Below, piece by piece: positions 17,832-27,816 of a stretch of 64,000 bases of DNA. The notes below the pieces were generated by a model that saw nothing but the letters and a program-made list of their open reading frames with translations, ran no database searches and was not told the origin of the DNA. Source of the DNA: Microbacterium sp. 2FI (lineage in GTDB: Bacteria; Actinomycetota; Actinomycetes; Actinomycetales; Microbacteriaceae); assembly GCF_005502885.1 (NCBI RefSeq), contig NZ_SCMR01000005.1, positions 1 through 64,000 on the forward strand. Reading direction: 5' to 3'. Each line of letters opens with the position of its first letter. Position 1 is the stretch's first letter. Both the position numbers and the translations under genes were made by a program.

Positions 17832-18803
17832 TCAGCCCTTGACCGCCCCCGACACGAGCCCACCGGTCATACGACCCTGGACGAAGAGGAAGAAGACGAC
17901 GACCGGGATCGCGATCATGGTGGACCCGGCCATGACGGCGCCCCAGTTGACCGAGCCCCCGACGGAGGACGACTGGAAGGCGTTCAGCCACGGCATGAGA
18001 GTGAGGTTGTACCCGCTCATCAGCAGCAGCGCCATCGTGAACTCGTTCCATGCCTGGATGAAGGCGAAGATTCCGGTGGAGACCAGGCCCGGTGCGAGCA
18101 GCGGAAAGGTGACCTTCCAGAACGCCTGCGACTTCGTGCACCCGTCGATCATGGCGGCCTCTTCGAGGTCTGCCGGGACGCCGGCGACGAAGCCCCGCAG
18201 CGTCCAGATCGTGAACGGGATCACCGCGGCCGTGTAGACGATGCCGAGGCCGAGCATGGTGTTGATCAGGCGCCAGTCGTCCAGCATCCCGTAGATGGTG
18301 AACATCATCGCCTCGCCCGGGATCATCTGCACGATCAGCACCGAGACGATGAAGGTGCGACGACCCTTGAAGCGGAAGCGCGCGAGTGCCACCGAGGCGA
18401 GGAAGGCGAACAGGAGCGCCGCCACCAGCACGCCGGCGGTCACCGTGAGTGTCGTGCCGAGCGCGTGCGGGAAGTCGGTCTGCCCCTGGGCGGCCTCGCG
18501 GGTCCACGCCGTCACGAAGTTGTTGAACGTGAGGTGGATCGGCACGAAGCTGGGGGTGCGCGTGATGATCTCGGACGTCGGCGTGAGCGCGAGGTTGATC
18601 ATCCAGTACACCGGGAAGACCGACATCACGAAGACGATCAACGCGGCGATGTTGAGCGCCGTGCGGGTCACCACACGGCGGCCCGAGGGCCGGCGCGCCT
18701 GGATCGAGCCGCGCTTGGGACGCTTTGCGTTGCCGACCTCGCCGATGACCTCGTCGACGCCGACCGTCGTCAGCTGCGTGCCGACGCTGACCTGAGTGCT
18801 CAC
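17832..18803 (-). CDS. Sugar ABC transporter permease (MalG/NgcG type)
   Basis: 323 residues from the GTG at 18803. A charged N-terminal tail of about 55 residues leads into six membrane helices. The EAA loop DLEEAAMIDGCTKSQAFWKVTFPLLAPGLV is near residue 210. It pairs with the permease encoded at 18800-19774, whose stop overlaps its start (GTGA). The gap to the kinase gene is 43 bp. Confidence 0.9.
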   Translation of the reverse strand: MSTQVSVGTQLTTVGVDEVIGEVGNAKRPKRGSIQARRPSGRRVVTRTALNIAALIVFVMSVFPVYWMINLALTPTSEIITRTPSFVPIHLTFNNFVTAWTREAAQGQTDFPHALGTTLTVTAGVLVAALLFAFLASVALARFRFKGRRTFIVSVLIVQMIPGEAMMFTIYGMLDDWRLINTMLGLGIVYTAAVIPFTIWTLRGFVAGVPADLEEAAMIDGCTKSQAFWKVTFPLLAPGLVSTGIFAFIQAWNEFTMALLLMSGYNLTLMPWLNAFQSSSVGGSVNWGAVMAGSTMIAIPVVVFFLFVQGRMTGGLVSGAVKG

Positions 18804-19774
18804 AGCTCTTCCTCCTTGAGCGTGGTGCGCACGTACCCCCATGAGAGGACGAGCAGCAGAATGACCATGACCACGCCGATGGCGGCGGTGCTGCCGAACT
18901 CGCCCACTCCCTGACGGAAGAGGTAGGTGCCGAGCACATTGGTCTCGGATGCGAGTCCGCCGCGCTCCTGCAGGGAGTAGACCTGCGTGAAGATGCGGAG
19001 GTTCCAGATGATCTGGAGCACGAGGACGACGGTGAGGATGCTGCGGAGGTACGGGAAGACGACGAGCCAGAACCGCTTCCAGCCGGTCGAGCCGTCGAGC
19101 GCCGCGGCCTCGAGCACCTCACCGGGCACCTGGCCGAGTCCGGCATAGGTGGTGAACGCCACGAACGGGATGCCCTGCCAGACCACGATGATCGTGAGGA
19201 CGAAGAAGAACGACCAGGGGTTCAGCAGCCACGAGTGGTTCGTCCAGTTCTCGGTGCCCGTGATGGTGTTGAGCATCCAGTTCACGAGACCGTACTGCGT
19301 GTCGAAGATCCAGCCCCACACGACCGTCGCCGTCAGGGGCGGCATCGCCCACGCCAGCAGCAGTCCGACCGAGACGGTGATCCGCCACGTGCGACTGAGT
19401 CGCGTCATCAGGATCGCGACGAGCACGCCCAAGACGATGATGAGCACGGTGAGCACGACCATGATCCCGAGGCTGCGCATCAGCACCGCCGGGAAGTCGG
19501 ACTTCGTGACCAGGTCGGTGTAGTTCTGGAGGCCGATGAACTCCGGCCACGTGCCCTGCACCTTGTTCTTGACGGTGTAGTCGGTGAACGACTGGATCAC
19601 CATCAGCACGGCCGGGTAGCCGACCATGACGCCGAGGATGATCAGGGACGGGCCGAGCAGGCCCCAGGCACCGCGCGCCTCAGCGCGGGCGCGGCGCTTC
19701 TCGCGCGAGACGGACGGTCGGGCGCTGCGCGGTGCCTTCTCGGCTCCGCGCACCGCGGTTGCGGTGTCGCTCAT
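18800..19774 (-). CDS. Sugar ABC transporter permease (MalF/NgcF type)
   Basis: 324 residues, six transmembrane helices after a basic 35-residue N-terminal tail. EAA loop GEVLEAAALDGSTGWKRFWLVVFPYLRS. It forms the channel with the adjacent MalG-like permease. No ATP-binding gene is found in the operon; carbohydrate importers of this type in actinobacteria usually share one ATPase (MsiK) encoded elsewhere. The gene is separated from the binding-protein gene by 182 bp containing a strong hairpin. Confidence 0.9.
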   Translation of the reverse strand: MSDTATAVRGAEKAPRSARPSVSREKRRARAEARGAWGLLGPSLIILGVMVGYPAVLMVIQSFTDYTVKNKVQGTWPEFIGLQNYTDLVTKSDFPAVLMRSLGIMVVLTVLIIVLGVLVAILMTRLSRTWRITVSVGLLLAWAMPPLTATVVWGWIFDTQYGLVNWMLNTITGTENWTNHSWLLNPWSFFFVLTIIVVWQGIPFVAFTTYAGLGQVPGEVLEAAALDGSTGWKRFWLVVFPYLRSILTVVLVLQIIWNLRIFTQVYSLQERGGLASETNVLGTYLFRQGVGEFGSTAAIGVVMVILLLVLSWGYVRTTLKEEEL

Positions 19775-19913
19775 GTCGTCTCCTTCCTGCAGGTGGGGTG
19801 GGCATGCTTCGCAGGCCCACGTATGGGTTCGTGTGGACGGGACCGGTCTCCAGGTCAGATGCAGGCGAGCGGATGCCGCACTCCTGAGTCTGGCCAGGCA
19901 ATCGGTCCGTGGC

Positions 19914-19947
19914 GAGGGGTCCCGGCCCCGGAGAACCGGGACCCCTC
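19914..19947 (-). terminator. Hairpin between binding-protein and permease genes (attenuating terminator)
   Basis: A perfect 12-bp stem, GAGGGGTCCCGG (19914-19925) and CCGGGACCCCTC (19936-19947), with a 10-nt loop, begins 10 bp after the binding-protein stop. There is no clear T-run. Hairpins here typically protect the binding-protein mRNA and reduce read-through into permease genes, giving excess binding protein. The remaining ~140 bp before the permease show nothing else I can name. Confidence 0.75.
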
Positions 19948-19956
19948 ACTGCGGAA

Positions 19957-21246
19957 TTACTTGTTGAGGATCTCTTCGATCGCCGCGTCGAGCTCGGTCG
20001 CGATCTCCTCGACGTCGCCGCCCTGAGCGATCTTGACGAGCGCGTCGGGGATGATCTGCGCCGACTCGACCTCAGCCCAGTTGGGGCTGGTGGGGGTGAA
20101 CTTCGAGTTGGCGAGCGCCGCGGCCTGAGCCTTGGCGATCGCGGTGTCGGGGAGGAACTCCGCCGCCGACTTGATTCCCGGGGTCAGGCCCTGCTCGGCG
20201 AGCAGCTTCTGGTAGCCCTCCGAGAGCATGATCTTCAGCGCAGCCTTGGCCTTCTCGGGCGAGTCGCTCTTGTACGCGACGCCGATGTTCGATCCACCCG
20301 CGAAGACCGGAGCGGTCTCACCGGCGGTCGCACCCGGGAGCGCGAACGCGTCGAGGTCCTTCGCGTAGGTGTCGGGGCAGCCGGCCGAGACTTCCTCGCC
20401 CGCCGCCTCGTCGCCCCACGGCCAAGCGCCCGTGAGGTTGCCTGCGGCCCACGCGGGGCTCATGAGGTACGCGGCCTCGCCCGCGCAGAACGCGATGTTG
20501 CCGAGACGCTCGTCACCGTCGACCGGGGCGACCGAGGCGTTGAGGTAGACGTCCTGGAGGAGGTTGAGGCCCTCGAGGCTCTCGTCGCTGGACAGCTGCG
20601 CGTCCCACTCCTCGCCGTCCTGGACGGCGATCTCGCCGCCGAAGGTCCAGACGTAGGCCAGAGCGTCGTACCAGTCCTTGCCCGGGGCGTAGATGCCCGA
20701 GACGGTGTCGGTCGTCAGCGTCTTGGCGTGCTCGACGAAGTCCTCGAGGGTCTCGGGGATCTCGGCGCCGGCCATGCTGGGCGAGTAGAAGATGACGCTG
20801 CCACCGGCGTAGTACGGAGCCGCGTACAGCGCGTCCTCGTACGTGCCGGCGTCGACGAGACCGGCGAGCAGGTCGTCGCCGCCCAGATCTTCCTTGATGT
20901 CGGTGATGTCGAGCAGCAGACCCGCGTCGGCGAAGCCGAGTGCCTGGGTGTTGCCGACCTCGACGAGGTCGGGAGCGTCGTTGCTGGACAGTGCCGCGGT
21001 GTACGTGTCGTTGGTGTCAGCCCACGTCTTCTCCTCGATCGTGAGCGTCCAGCCCTCGTTCTCGTCCTCGAACGTCTCCTTGAGGTAGTCGCGCGCGGTC
21101 GGCGGCGTATCCGTACCCACGAGCCACACGGTCAGGTCGCCGGTCGAGGGCTCGCTGGGAGCGGGGGCACCGCTGCCACCTGCGCAACCGGCGAGAAGGA
21201 CCGCCGAAGCGCCGACGAGCGCGATTGCTCCGAGCTTCTTGTTCAT
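19957..21246 (-). CDS. Sugar-binding lipoprotein of an ABC importer, probable chitobiose/N-acetylglucosamine type
   Basis: 429 residues, extracellular solute-binding family 1. The lipoprotein signal ends at LLAGC (Cys about residue 21), followed by a Gly/Ser/Pro linker. The mature part has LTVWLVGTDTPP at the start of the fold and NDAPDLVEVGNTQALGFADAGLL, typical of this family. Ligand assignment rests on context: nagB, a ROK kinase and a ROK repressor in the same operon, and a cytosolic GH20 enzyme nearby, resembling NgcE or DasA systems. It is expressed with the two permeases downstream. Confidence 0.88.
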   Translation of the reverse strand: MNKKLGAIALVGASAVLLAGCAGGSGAPAPSEPSTGDLTVWLVGTDTPPTARDYLKETFEDENEGWTLTIEEKTWADTNDTYTAALSSNDAPDLVEVGNTQALGFADAGLLLDITDIKEDLGGDDLLAGLVDAGTYEDALYAAPYYAGGSVIFYSPSMAGAEIPETLEDFVEHAKTLTTDTVSGIYAPGKDWYDALAYVWTFGGEIAVQDGEEWDAQLSSDESLEGLNLLQDVYLNASVAPVDGDERLGNIAFCAGEAAYLMSPAWAAGNLTGAWPWGDEAAGEEVSAGCPDTYAKDLDAFALPGATAGETAPVFAGGSNIGVAYKSDSPEKAKAALKIMLSEGYQKLLAEQGLTPGIKSAAEFLPDTAIAKAQAAALANSKFTPTSPNWAEVESAQIIPDALVKIAQGGDVEEIATELDAAIEEILNK

Positions 21247-21351
21247 GGTGTCTTCCTTGTTTCTCTCTTGATGGTTACCGGGGGGTCGGGTGACCCGTCC
21301 GGGGGGGATTCCTGCTGGTTCGGGGGGATCCAGCCGAAGCAGGGTGTGTCG

Positions 21352-22551
21352 CTACGACACCCCGAGTTGTCCGGAAAGGACCATGACGGCGGCACCTCGC
21401 AGGACGATGTCCTGGCCTTGCGCCGTCATCCTCACCCGCACGCCGTCGTGAAACTGCGCGAGCGTCCGGGAGCGGAGGGTCTCGACGGCCTGCTCTGCGA
21501 GCGGGCCGTCGAGAAGTTCGGTGGGGCCGGAGAGGATGATCTCCGACAGGTCGAGAACGCCGACGACGGGAGCCAGGGCGATGCCCAGCCGCTCCCCCGC
21601 GTCGCGGAGGATCCCGTCGCGCTCTTCGGGAGTGGGTGCCGCGGCCAGCCGCGCGGTGAGCGCGGGCGCAGACAGCCACGCCTCGAGGCATCCGATCTTG
21701 CCGCACACGCATTCGGGGCCGCCGTCGGTGCCGACGGTGACGTGGCCGATCTCGCCCGCCGCGAAACGGCTGCCGCGCATGGGCTGACCGCTGGCGAGGA
21801 GGCCCGAGCCGACACCGCGGCCGACCTTCACCAGCAGCACGTCGTCACGAGCGCCGCCGAAGGTGTACTCGGCGAGCACCGCGGCGTTGGCGTCGTTGGC
21901 GACCAGCACCGGGAGGCCCAGCGCGGACTGCAGTTCCCCCTCGAGGTCGAAGCCGGCCCAGCCGAGGTTCGGCGCGCTGAGGATCACGCCGTGGTCGTCC
22001 ACGACACCGGGTGTGCCGACGCCGATGCCGAGCACGGGAGCGTGCGAGTCGGCGACGAGGGCGCGGGCCAGGTCGATCACGGTCGAGACGAGGTCTGCAG
22101 CCTCCGGCAGCGCGACCTCGCGCCGCACGACGATGTCGCCGTCGAGGGTCAGCACCGCTCCGCTCAGGCTGTCGCTGCCCGACAGGTCGAGCCCGACGAT
22201 GCGGTGGCCGTCGCGGTCGAGGTCGAGGAGGATGGCGGGCTTGCCCGGGCCGGATGCCTCGCGCACACCCTTATCGGCGACGAACCCGTCGGAGATGAGT
22301 TCGGCGACCAGATCCGAGATCGTGACGCGTGTGAGGCCCGTCTCTCGCGAGAGGTCGGCGCGGCTCATTGCGCCCTGGTGGAACAGGGTCTGCAGCACGA
22401 GCGCGCGGTTGTGGCCGCGGGCGTGCTCGGGAAGGACCTTGGAACCCTGGCGCAGGGCGCGACCGGGTCCGAAGGAACGGCCGTTCCCGTGAGAGGTAGG
22501 GTGCGGCGACTCGAGTGTGGAAGAGCCGCGCTGCACTTCCGATGCAGACAT
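21352..22551 (-). CDS. ROK-family transcriptional repressor of the amino-sugar genes
   Basis: 399 residues. A ~35-residue flexible N terminus precedes a winged helix (NRALVLQTLFHQGAMSRADLSRETGLTRVTISDLVAELISDGFV). The ROK domain follows, with GLDLSGSD, VLVANDANAAVLAEY and the zinc motif PECVCGKIGCLEAW. NagC/Mlc-like proteins of this build repress amino-sugar genes and respond to sugar or sugar phosphate. The ATG abuts an inverted repeat that recurs before the GH20-nagA operon. The gap to the binding-protein gene (21247-21351) contains only a small GGGTC/GACCC hairpin. Confidence 0.9.
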   Translation of the reverse strand: MSASEVQRGSSTLESPHPTSHGNGRSFGPGRALRQGSKVLPEHARGHNRALVLQTLFHQGAMSRADLSRETGLTRVTISDLVAELISDGFVADKGVREASGPGKPAILLDLDRDGHRIVGLDLSGSDSLSGAVLTLDGDIVVRREVALPEAADLVSTVIDLARALVADSHAPVLGIGVGTPGVVDDHGVILSAPNLGWAGFDLEGELQSALGLPVLVANDANAAVLAEYTFGGARDDVLLVKVGRGVGSGLLASGQPMRGSRFAAGEIGHVTVGTDGGPECVCGKIGCLEAWLSAPALTARLAAAPTPEERDGILRDAGERLGIALAPVVGVLDLSEIILSGPTELLDGPLAEQAVETLRSRTLAQFHDGVRVRMTAQGQDIVLRGAAVMVLSGQLGVS

Positions 22552-22578
22552 GTTTGTTAGTAGACCTTACGAACAAAC
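22552..22578 (-). promoter_or_regulatory. Inverted-repeat operator at the ROK repressor start
   Basis: GTTTGTT (22552-22558) and AACAAAC (22572-22578) form an inverted repeat directly before the repressor ATG. The plus-strand reading TTTGTTAGTAGACCTTACGAA matches the site at 9271-9290. Autorepression is likely, since the -10 region must lie within it. Confidence 0.65.
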
Positions 22579-22665
22579 AATCCGCAACCCGTTCCGCCAA
22601 TTTGAACGGCGTGTTTACAAAACTGTTACACAGCGTGATCAGCTCGTCGCGGATCGCGTCTCGCC

Positions 22666-22671
22666 TAGTCT
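22666..22671 (+). promoter_or_regulatory. -10 box TAGTCT, leaderless promoter of the lipoprotein gene
   Basis: TAGTCT is followed by 6 nt and the ATG at 22678. No ribosome-binding sequence is present. Confidence 0.5.
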
Positions 22672-22677
22672 GGAACG

Positions 22678-23157
22678 ATGACGCCGTCGCTCCTGCCCCG
22701 CCGCATCGCCGCCGTGACGATAGCAGTCGTCGCCGTATTCGGCGTCACCGCCTGCTCCGCCTTCCCTCTCGGCGGCCCCGCCGCCTCCGAGACCGCGGCT
22801 CCGAGCGAGGCCGATGCAAGCGGCGACGAGGGCCAGAGCACACAGGACGCGTGCGCCCTCGTGCAGGAGACGATCGAAGAGGCGACCGCCGAGTTCGACA
22901 ACCTCGACGCCGAGAACCCCGCGGCCGTCGTCGAGGCGATGGAGGCGGCCGCCCAGAGCCTGGCCGACGTCTCATCGGAGGTCACGAACGACGAGGTCGC
23001 GGCGCTCCTGCCGTCGCTCGAGTCCATGTTCGAGCAGGTCTCGGAGGTTATGGCCGCGATCGTCGCGGGCGAGACCGACAAGCTCACCGAGCTCTCGGAC
23101 CTCGGCACCAGCTTCCAGGAGACGACGACCCAGTTCCAGGAGCTCTGCGCGGCCTGA
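22678..23157 (+). CDS. Small predicted lipoprotein of unknown function
   Basis: 159 residues. The basic N terminus (LLPRR), hydrophobic core and VTAC lipobox (Cys about residue 25) predict a secreted lipoprotein. A low-complexity Ala/Ser/Glu linker follows, then a helical domain rich in Ala, Glu and Val with two Cys (in DACALVQ and ELCAA) that could form a disulfide joining its ends. It resembles many small helical actinobacterial lipoproteins; I recognise no family. It is divergent from the ROK repressor and followed by an L,D-transpeptidase gene. Confidence 0.8.
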   Translation: MTPSLLPRRIAAVTIAVVAVFGVTACSAFPLGGPAASETAAPSEADASGDEGQSTQDACALVQETIEEATAEFDNLDAENPAAVVEAMEAAAQSLADVSSEVTNDEVAALLPSLESMFEQVSEVMAAIVAGETDKLTELSDLGTSFQETTTQFQELCAA

Positions 23158-23206
23158 TCCGCCGGCCGAGTCAAGCGGCTCCGGCATCCCCCTCCCCCGC
23201 ACGCGC

Positions 23207-23236
23207 GACGTGCATGCGCGCACCCGCATGCACGTC
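23207..23236. repeat. Perfect inverted repeat between lipoprotein and transpeptidase genes
   Basis: GACGTGCATGCG (23207-23218) and CGCATGCACGTC (23225-23236) form a 12-bp stem around a 6-nt loop. It lies 50 bp after the lipoprotein stop and 45 bp before the transpeptidase start, so it may be a terminator (no T-run) or an operator. Confidence 0.6.
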
Positions 23237-23280
23237 CCTTACCATGGGAGCTACGTCTTAAGCTGCCGGGGGGTGATGAC

Positions 23281-24768
23281 GTGACGGATCTGGCGACCAA
23301 GCCGGGCGCGGAGAGCGCCTCTGCCGAAGACGCGACGCTCGAAGAGACCGCGCCGATCACGGATGCCGATGACATCGATTCGGGCGATCCCGGGTCCCCC
23401 ACCTACGCGTGGGCGCCGGCAGAGCCCCAGCCCCGCAAGCGCCGCACCGGCCTGTGGATCGGGCTCGCCGCAGGCGGCGCGGTCGTCGCACTCGTGGCGT
23501 CGTCTCTCGTCCTCATCGCGCCGGGAACCTCGATCGCCGGCGTCTCGGTCGGCGGGCTCACGCCCGGTGCCGCGGCGGAAGCCATCCAGCAGCGTCTCGC
23601 CGACACCGTCATCGTCCTCACCGGTGACGGCGGCGACGCCGAAGTGACCGGTGCCGATCTCGGCGCATCCGTCGACGCCGCAGGGCTGTCCGAAGCGGCG
23701 TTCGCCGCGAACCCGATGTGGAATCTCGGGGCCTGGTTCCCGGCATCCGTCGATGCGAACGTGCGCCTCGAAGCGGATGCCGCCAACTCGGCGCTTCGCG
23801 CCGCGGCGCCCGATCTCTACACCGACCCCGTCGACGCGACGCTCGCGTTCGACGCGGCTGCGGCGACCTACGTCACGACCCCGGCCGTCGACGGCGCCGG
23901 CGTCGACATCGACGCCGTGCGCGAGGCCCTGCAGACGGCCTTCGCCGCCGGCGAGACCCGTGTCGAACTCGACGCGACGCTGGCCGCGGTGACGCCCGGC
24001 ACCCCGACATTCGTCGCGGAGTCGACAGCCGCCACCCTCAACAGCGTGCTCGACGACGCCGGGTTCTATGTCGGCGCGGAGCGCACCGTTCCGATCGACC
24101 GCGCGGTCGCGGCATCCTGGCTCACCGTCACTCCCGGCGAACGCGGCACCTTCGACATCTCGGCAGACGAGGCCGCGATCGAAGAGGTCGTCGGGACGCT
24201 CGCCGCCGCCGTCGATCGCGAGAAGGTCGACGCGTCGGTGATCACCGATTCCGACGGTGCGGTGCTGCGCGAGATCACCGCCGGCGTCAACGGCCGCACG
24301 CTCGGCGACACGTCCGATGTGGCCGGCGAGTTCGCGGCGGCGCTGGCCGGCGGCGACGGCTCGTACGAGCTGCCGGTCACCGAGACCGAATTCGCCACCA
24401 GCGCGGTCGCACGGCGCATCGAGGTCGACCTCGGCGCTCAGCGCGCGTACCTGTTCGAGAACGGCAAGGTCATCCAGTCGTACGCGGTCTCGTCTGGTCT
24501 TCCCGGCACTCCGACGTTCACCGGCAGCTACCGCATGTTCGCGAAGGTGCCGATGCAGGACATGGGCTGCTTCGAGGGCGCGCCGTACTGCACCGAGAAC
24601 GTGCCGTGGGTGTCGTACTACAACGGCGACCAGGCGCTGCACGGCGCCTACTGGCACAACAACTTCGGCAACCAGATGAGCCACGGCTGCGTGAACCTTC
24701 CCGTCGACATCGCGAAGTTCGTCTACGACTGGGCTCCGATCGGCACCGAGGTGTGGGTTCACGCCTGA
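23281..24768 (+). CDS. L,D-transpeptidase (YkuD domain) with membrane anchor and tandem peptidoglycan-binding-like domains
   Basis: 495 residues. A ~55-residue acidic cytoplasmic tail and one transmembrane helix (GLWIGLAAGGAVVALVASSLVLI) anchor it. Residues ~85-370 are two repeats of the YoaR/VanW-linked 'peptidoglycan binding' type (each with alternating 'NPMWNL...' and 'RTVPIDRAVAASWL' segments). The YkuD catalytic domain is C-terminal, with the active-site signature ALHGAYWHNNFGNQMSHGCVNLP holding the catalytic His and Cys. It would crosslink peptidoglycan (3-3 bonds) or attach proteins outside the membrane. The GTG start sits after GGGGGGTGATGAC. Confidence 0.9.
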   Translation: MTDLATKPGAESASAEDATLEETAPITDADDIDSGDPGSPTYAWAPAEPQPRKRRTGLWIGLAAGGAVVALVASSLVLIAPGTSIAGVSVGGLTPGAAAEAIQQRLADTVIVLTGDGGDAEVTGADLGASVDAAGLSEAAFAANPMWNLGAWFPASVDANVRLEADAANSALRAAAPDLYTDPVDATLAFDAAAATYVTTPAVDGAGVDIDAVREALQTAFAAGETRVELDATLAAVTPGTPTFVAESTAATLNSVLDDAGFYVGAERTVPIDRAVAASWLTVTPGERGTFDISADEAAIEEVVGTLAAAVDREKVDASVITDSDGAVLREITAGVNGRTLGDTSDVAGEFAAALAGGDGSYELPVTETEFATSAVARRIEVDLGAQRAYLFENGKVIQSYAVSSGLPGTPTFTGSYRMFAKVPMQDMGCFEGAPYCTENVPWVSYYNGDQALHGAYWHNNFGNQMSHGCVNLPVDIAKFVYDWAPIGTEVWVHA

Positions 24769-24773
24769 CCCGT

Positions 24774-24807
24774 CGTGCCGGATGCGGCCACCCCCGCATC
24801 CGGCACG
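24774..24807. terminator. Bidirectional terminator between the transpeptidase gene and icd
   Basis: A perfect 14-bp stem, CGTGCCGGATGCGG (24774-24787) and CCGCATCCGGCACG (24794-24807), with a 6-nt loop, fills the gap between two convergent genes. Confidence 0.8.
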
Positions 24808-24816
24808 CTGCACGGA

Positions 24817-27036
<2,220 letters not shown>

Positions 27037-27085
27037 CGGTCTCGTCTTTCGTTCGGGGCGTCCGATCAGCCTATCGCACGAGGCG

Positions 27086-27111
27086 AAACTATCTCGACGT
27101 CGAGATAGTTT
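27086..27111. promoter_or_regulatory. 26-bp perfect palindrome (operator) in the icd promoter
   Basis: Every base from 27086 to 27111 is matched across the centre (AAACTATCTCGAC and its complement). On the minus strand it is followed 12 bp later by TAGGCT, a good -10, so the palindrome covers the -35 region of icd. The core TCTCGACGTCGAGA recurs in near-identical form before sucC (42641). A repressor of TCA-cycle genes, for example a TamR-like MarR protein, would fit. Confidence 0.8.
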
Positions 27112-27180
27112 GGCGCGCACCCCCGCGTGAAATCCTCGTTAAGGTGCGATCACGATCGTGCTCGCGATGTGCATCCGGGC

Positions 27181-27186
27181 TAGCCT
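27181..27186 (+). promoter_or_regulatory. -10 box TAGCCT, leaderless promoter of the GNAT gene
   Basis: TAGCCT, 6 nt, then ATG at 27193. An in-frame GTG at 27187 is directly after the box and is unlikely to be on the transcript. Confidence 0.5.
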
Positions 27187-27192
27187 GTGCGT

Positions 27193-27645
27193 ATGGCAGA
27201 GTTCCGACTGGTCGAACTGTCCGCTTCGACGATCGTGGCGGTCAACAACCTGTCGCTCAAGCCCGGGCAGGAGCAATTCCTGGCACCGGTGAGCTACGGC
27301 ATCGCAGCGACGGTCGTGAACCCGCAGACCACGTGGCAGCGGGTCGTGCTCGACGGCGACGAGGTCGTGGCGTTCGTGAGTGCGAACTTCGACGGCGAGG
27401 CTCCGGTCGAGCATTTCCAGTCGGTGCTGTGGCGCATCAACGTCGACGCCGATGACCAGGGTCGCGGCGTCGGCCGCTACGCCGTCGAACAGCTTCTCGC
27501 CGAGGCCCGCGAGCGCGGCATGGACCGCGTCGACGTCATCTACGAGGCAGGCGAAGGCGGCCCCGAGGCATTCTTCGCGCGTGTGGGGTTCACGCCGGTG
27601 GGCGAGACCGAGTACGGTGAAGTGATCGCGGAGATCAGGCTCTAG
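27193..27645 (+). CDS. GNAT-family N-acetyltransferase
   Basis: 150 residues. The acetyl-CoA pyrophosphate loop is DDQGRGVGRYAVEQLLAEA, and the C-terminal strand FFARVGFTPVGETEYGEVIAEI is typical. The N terminus (SLKPGQEQFLAPVSYGIA) matches a GNAT subgroup near spermidine acetyltransferase-like proteins, but the acceptor substrate is unknown. It is divergent from icd and ends before a strong hairpin. Confidence 0.85.
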   Translation: MAEFRLVELSASTIVAVNNLSLKPGQEQFLAPVSYGIAATVVNPQTTWQRVVLDGDEVVAFVSANFDGEAPVEHFQSVLWRINVDADDQGRGVGRYAVEQLLAEARERGMDRVDVIYEAGEGGPEAFFARVGFTPVGETEYGEVIAEIRL

Positions 27646-27709
27646 TTCCCGGAGCTCCGCACGCCCGAATCACGCAGCGACGACATCCCGTTCCCGGGCA
27701 CCACAGACC

Positions 27710-27755
27710 GGCGGCGGGGCCTCGAATACCCCTCCCCCATCGAGGCCCCGTCGCC
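27710..27755. terminator. Bidirectional terminator between GNAT and ABC exporter genes
   Basis: GGCGGCGGGGCCTCGA (27710-27725) pairs with TCGAGGCCCCGTCGCC (27740-27755), 15 of 16 positions, loop 14 nt, followed by TTTGT. It sits between convergent genes. Confidence 0.75.
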
Positions 27756-27816
27756 TTTGTGATGCCCGTCGCCTTCGTGATCCGCAGAGCCGCCGGCTTC
27801 CCGGCGGCCCCACGGA

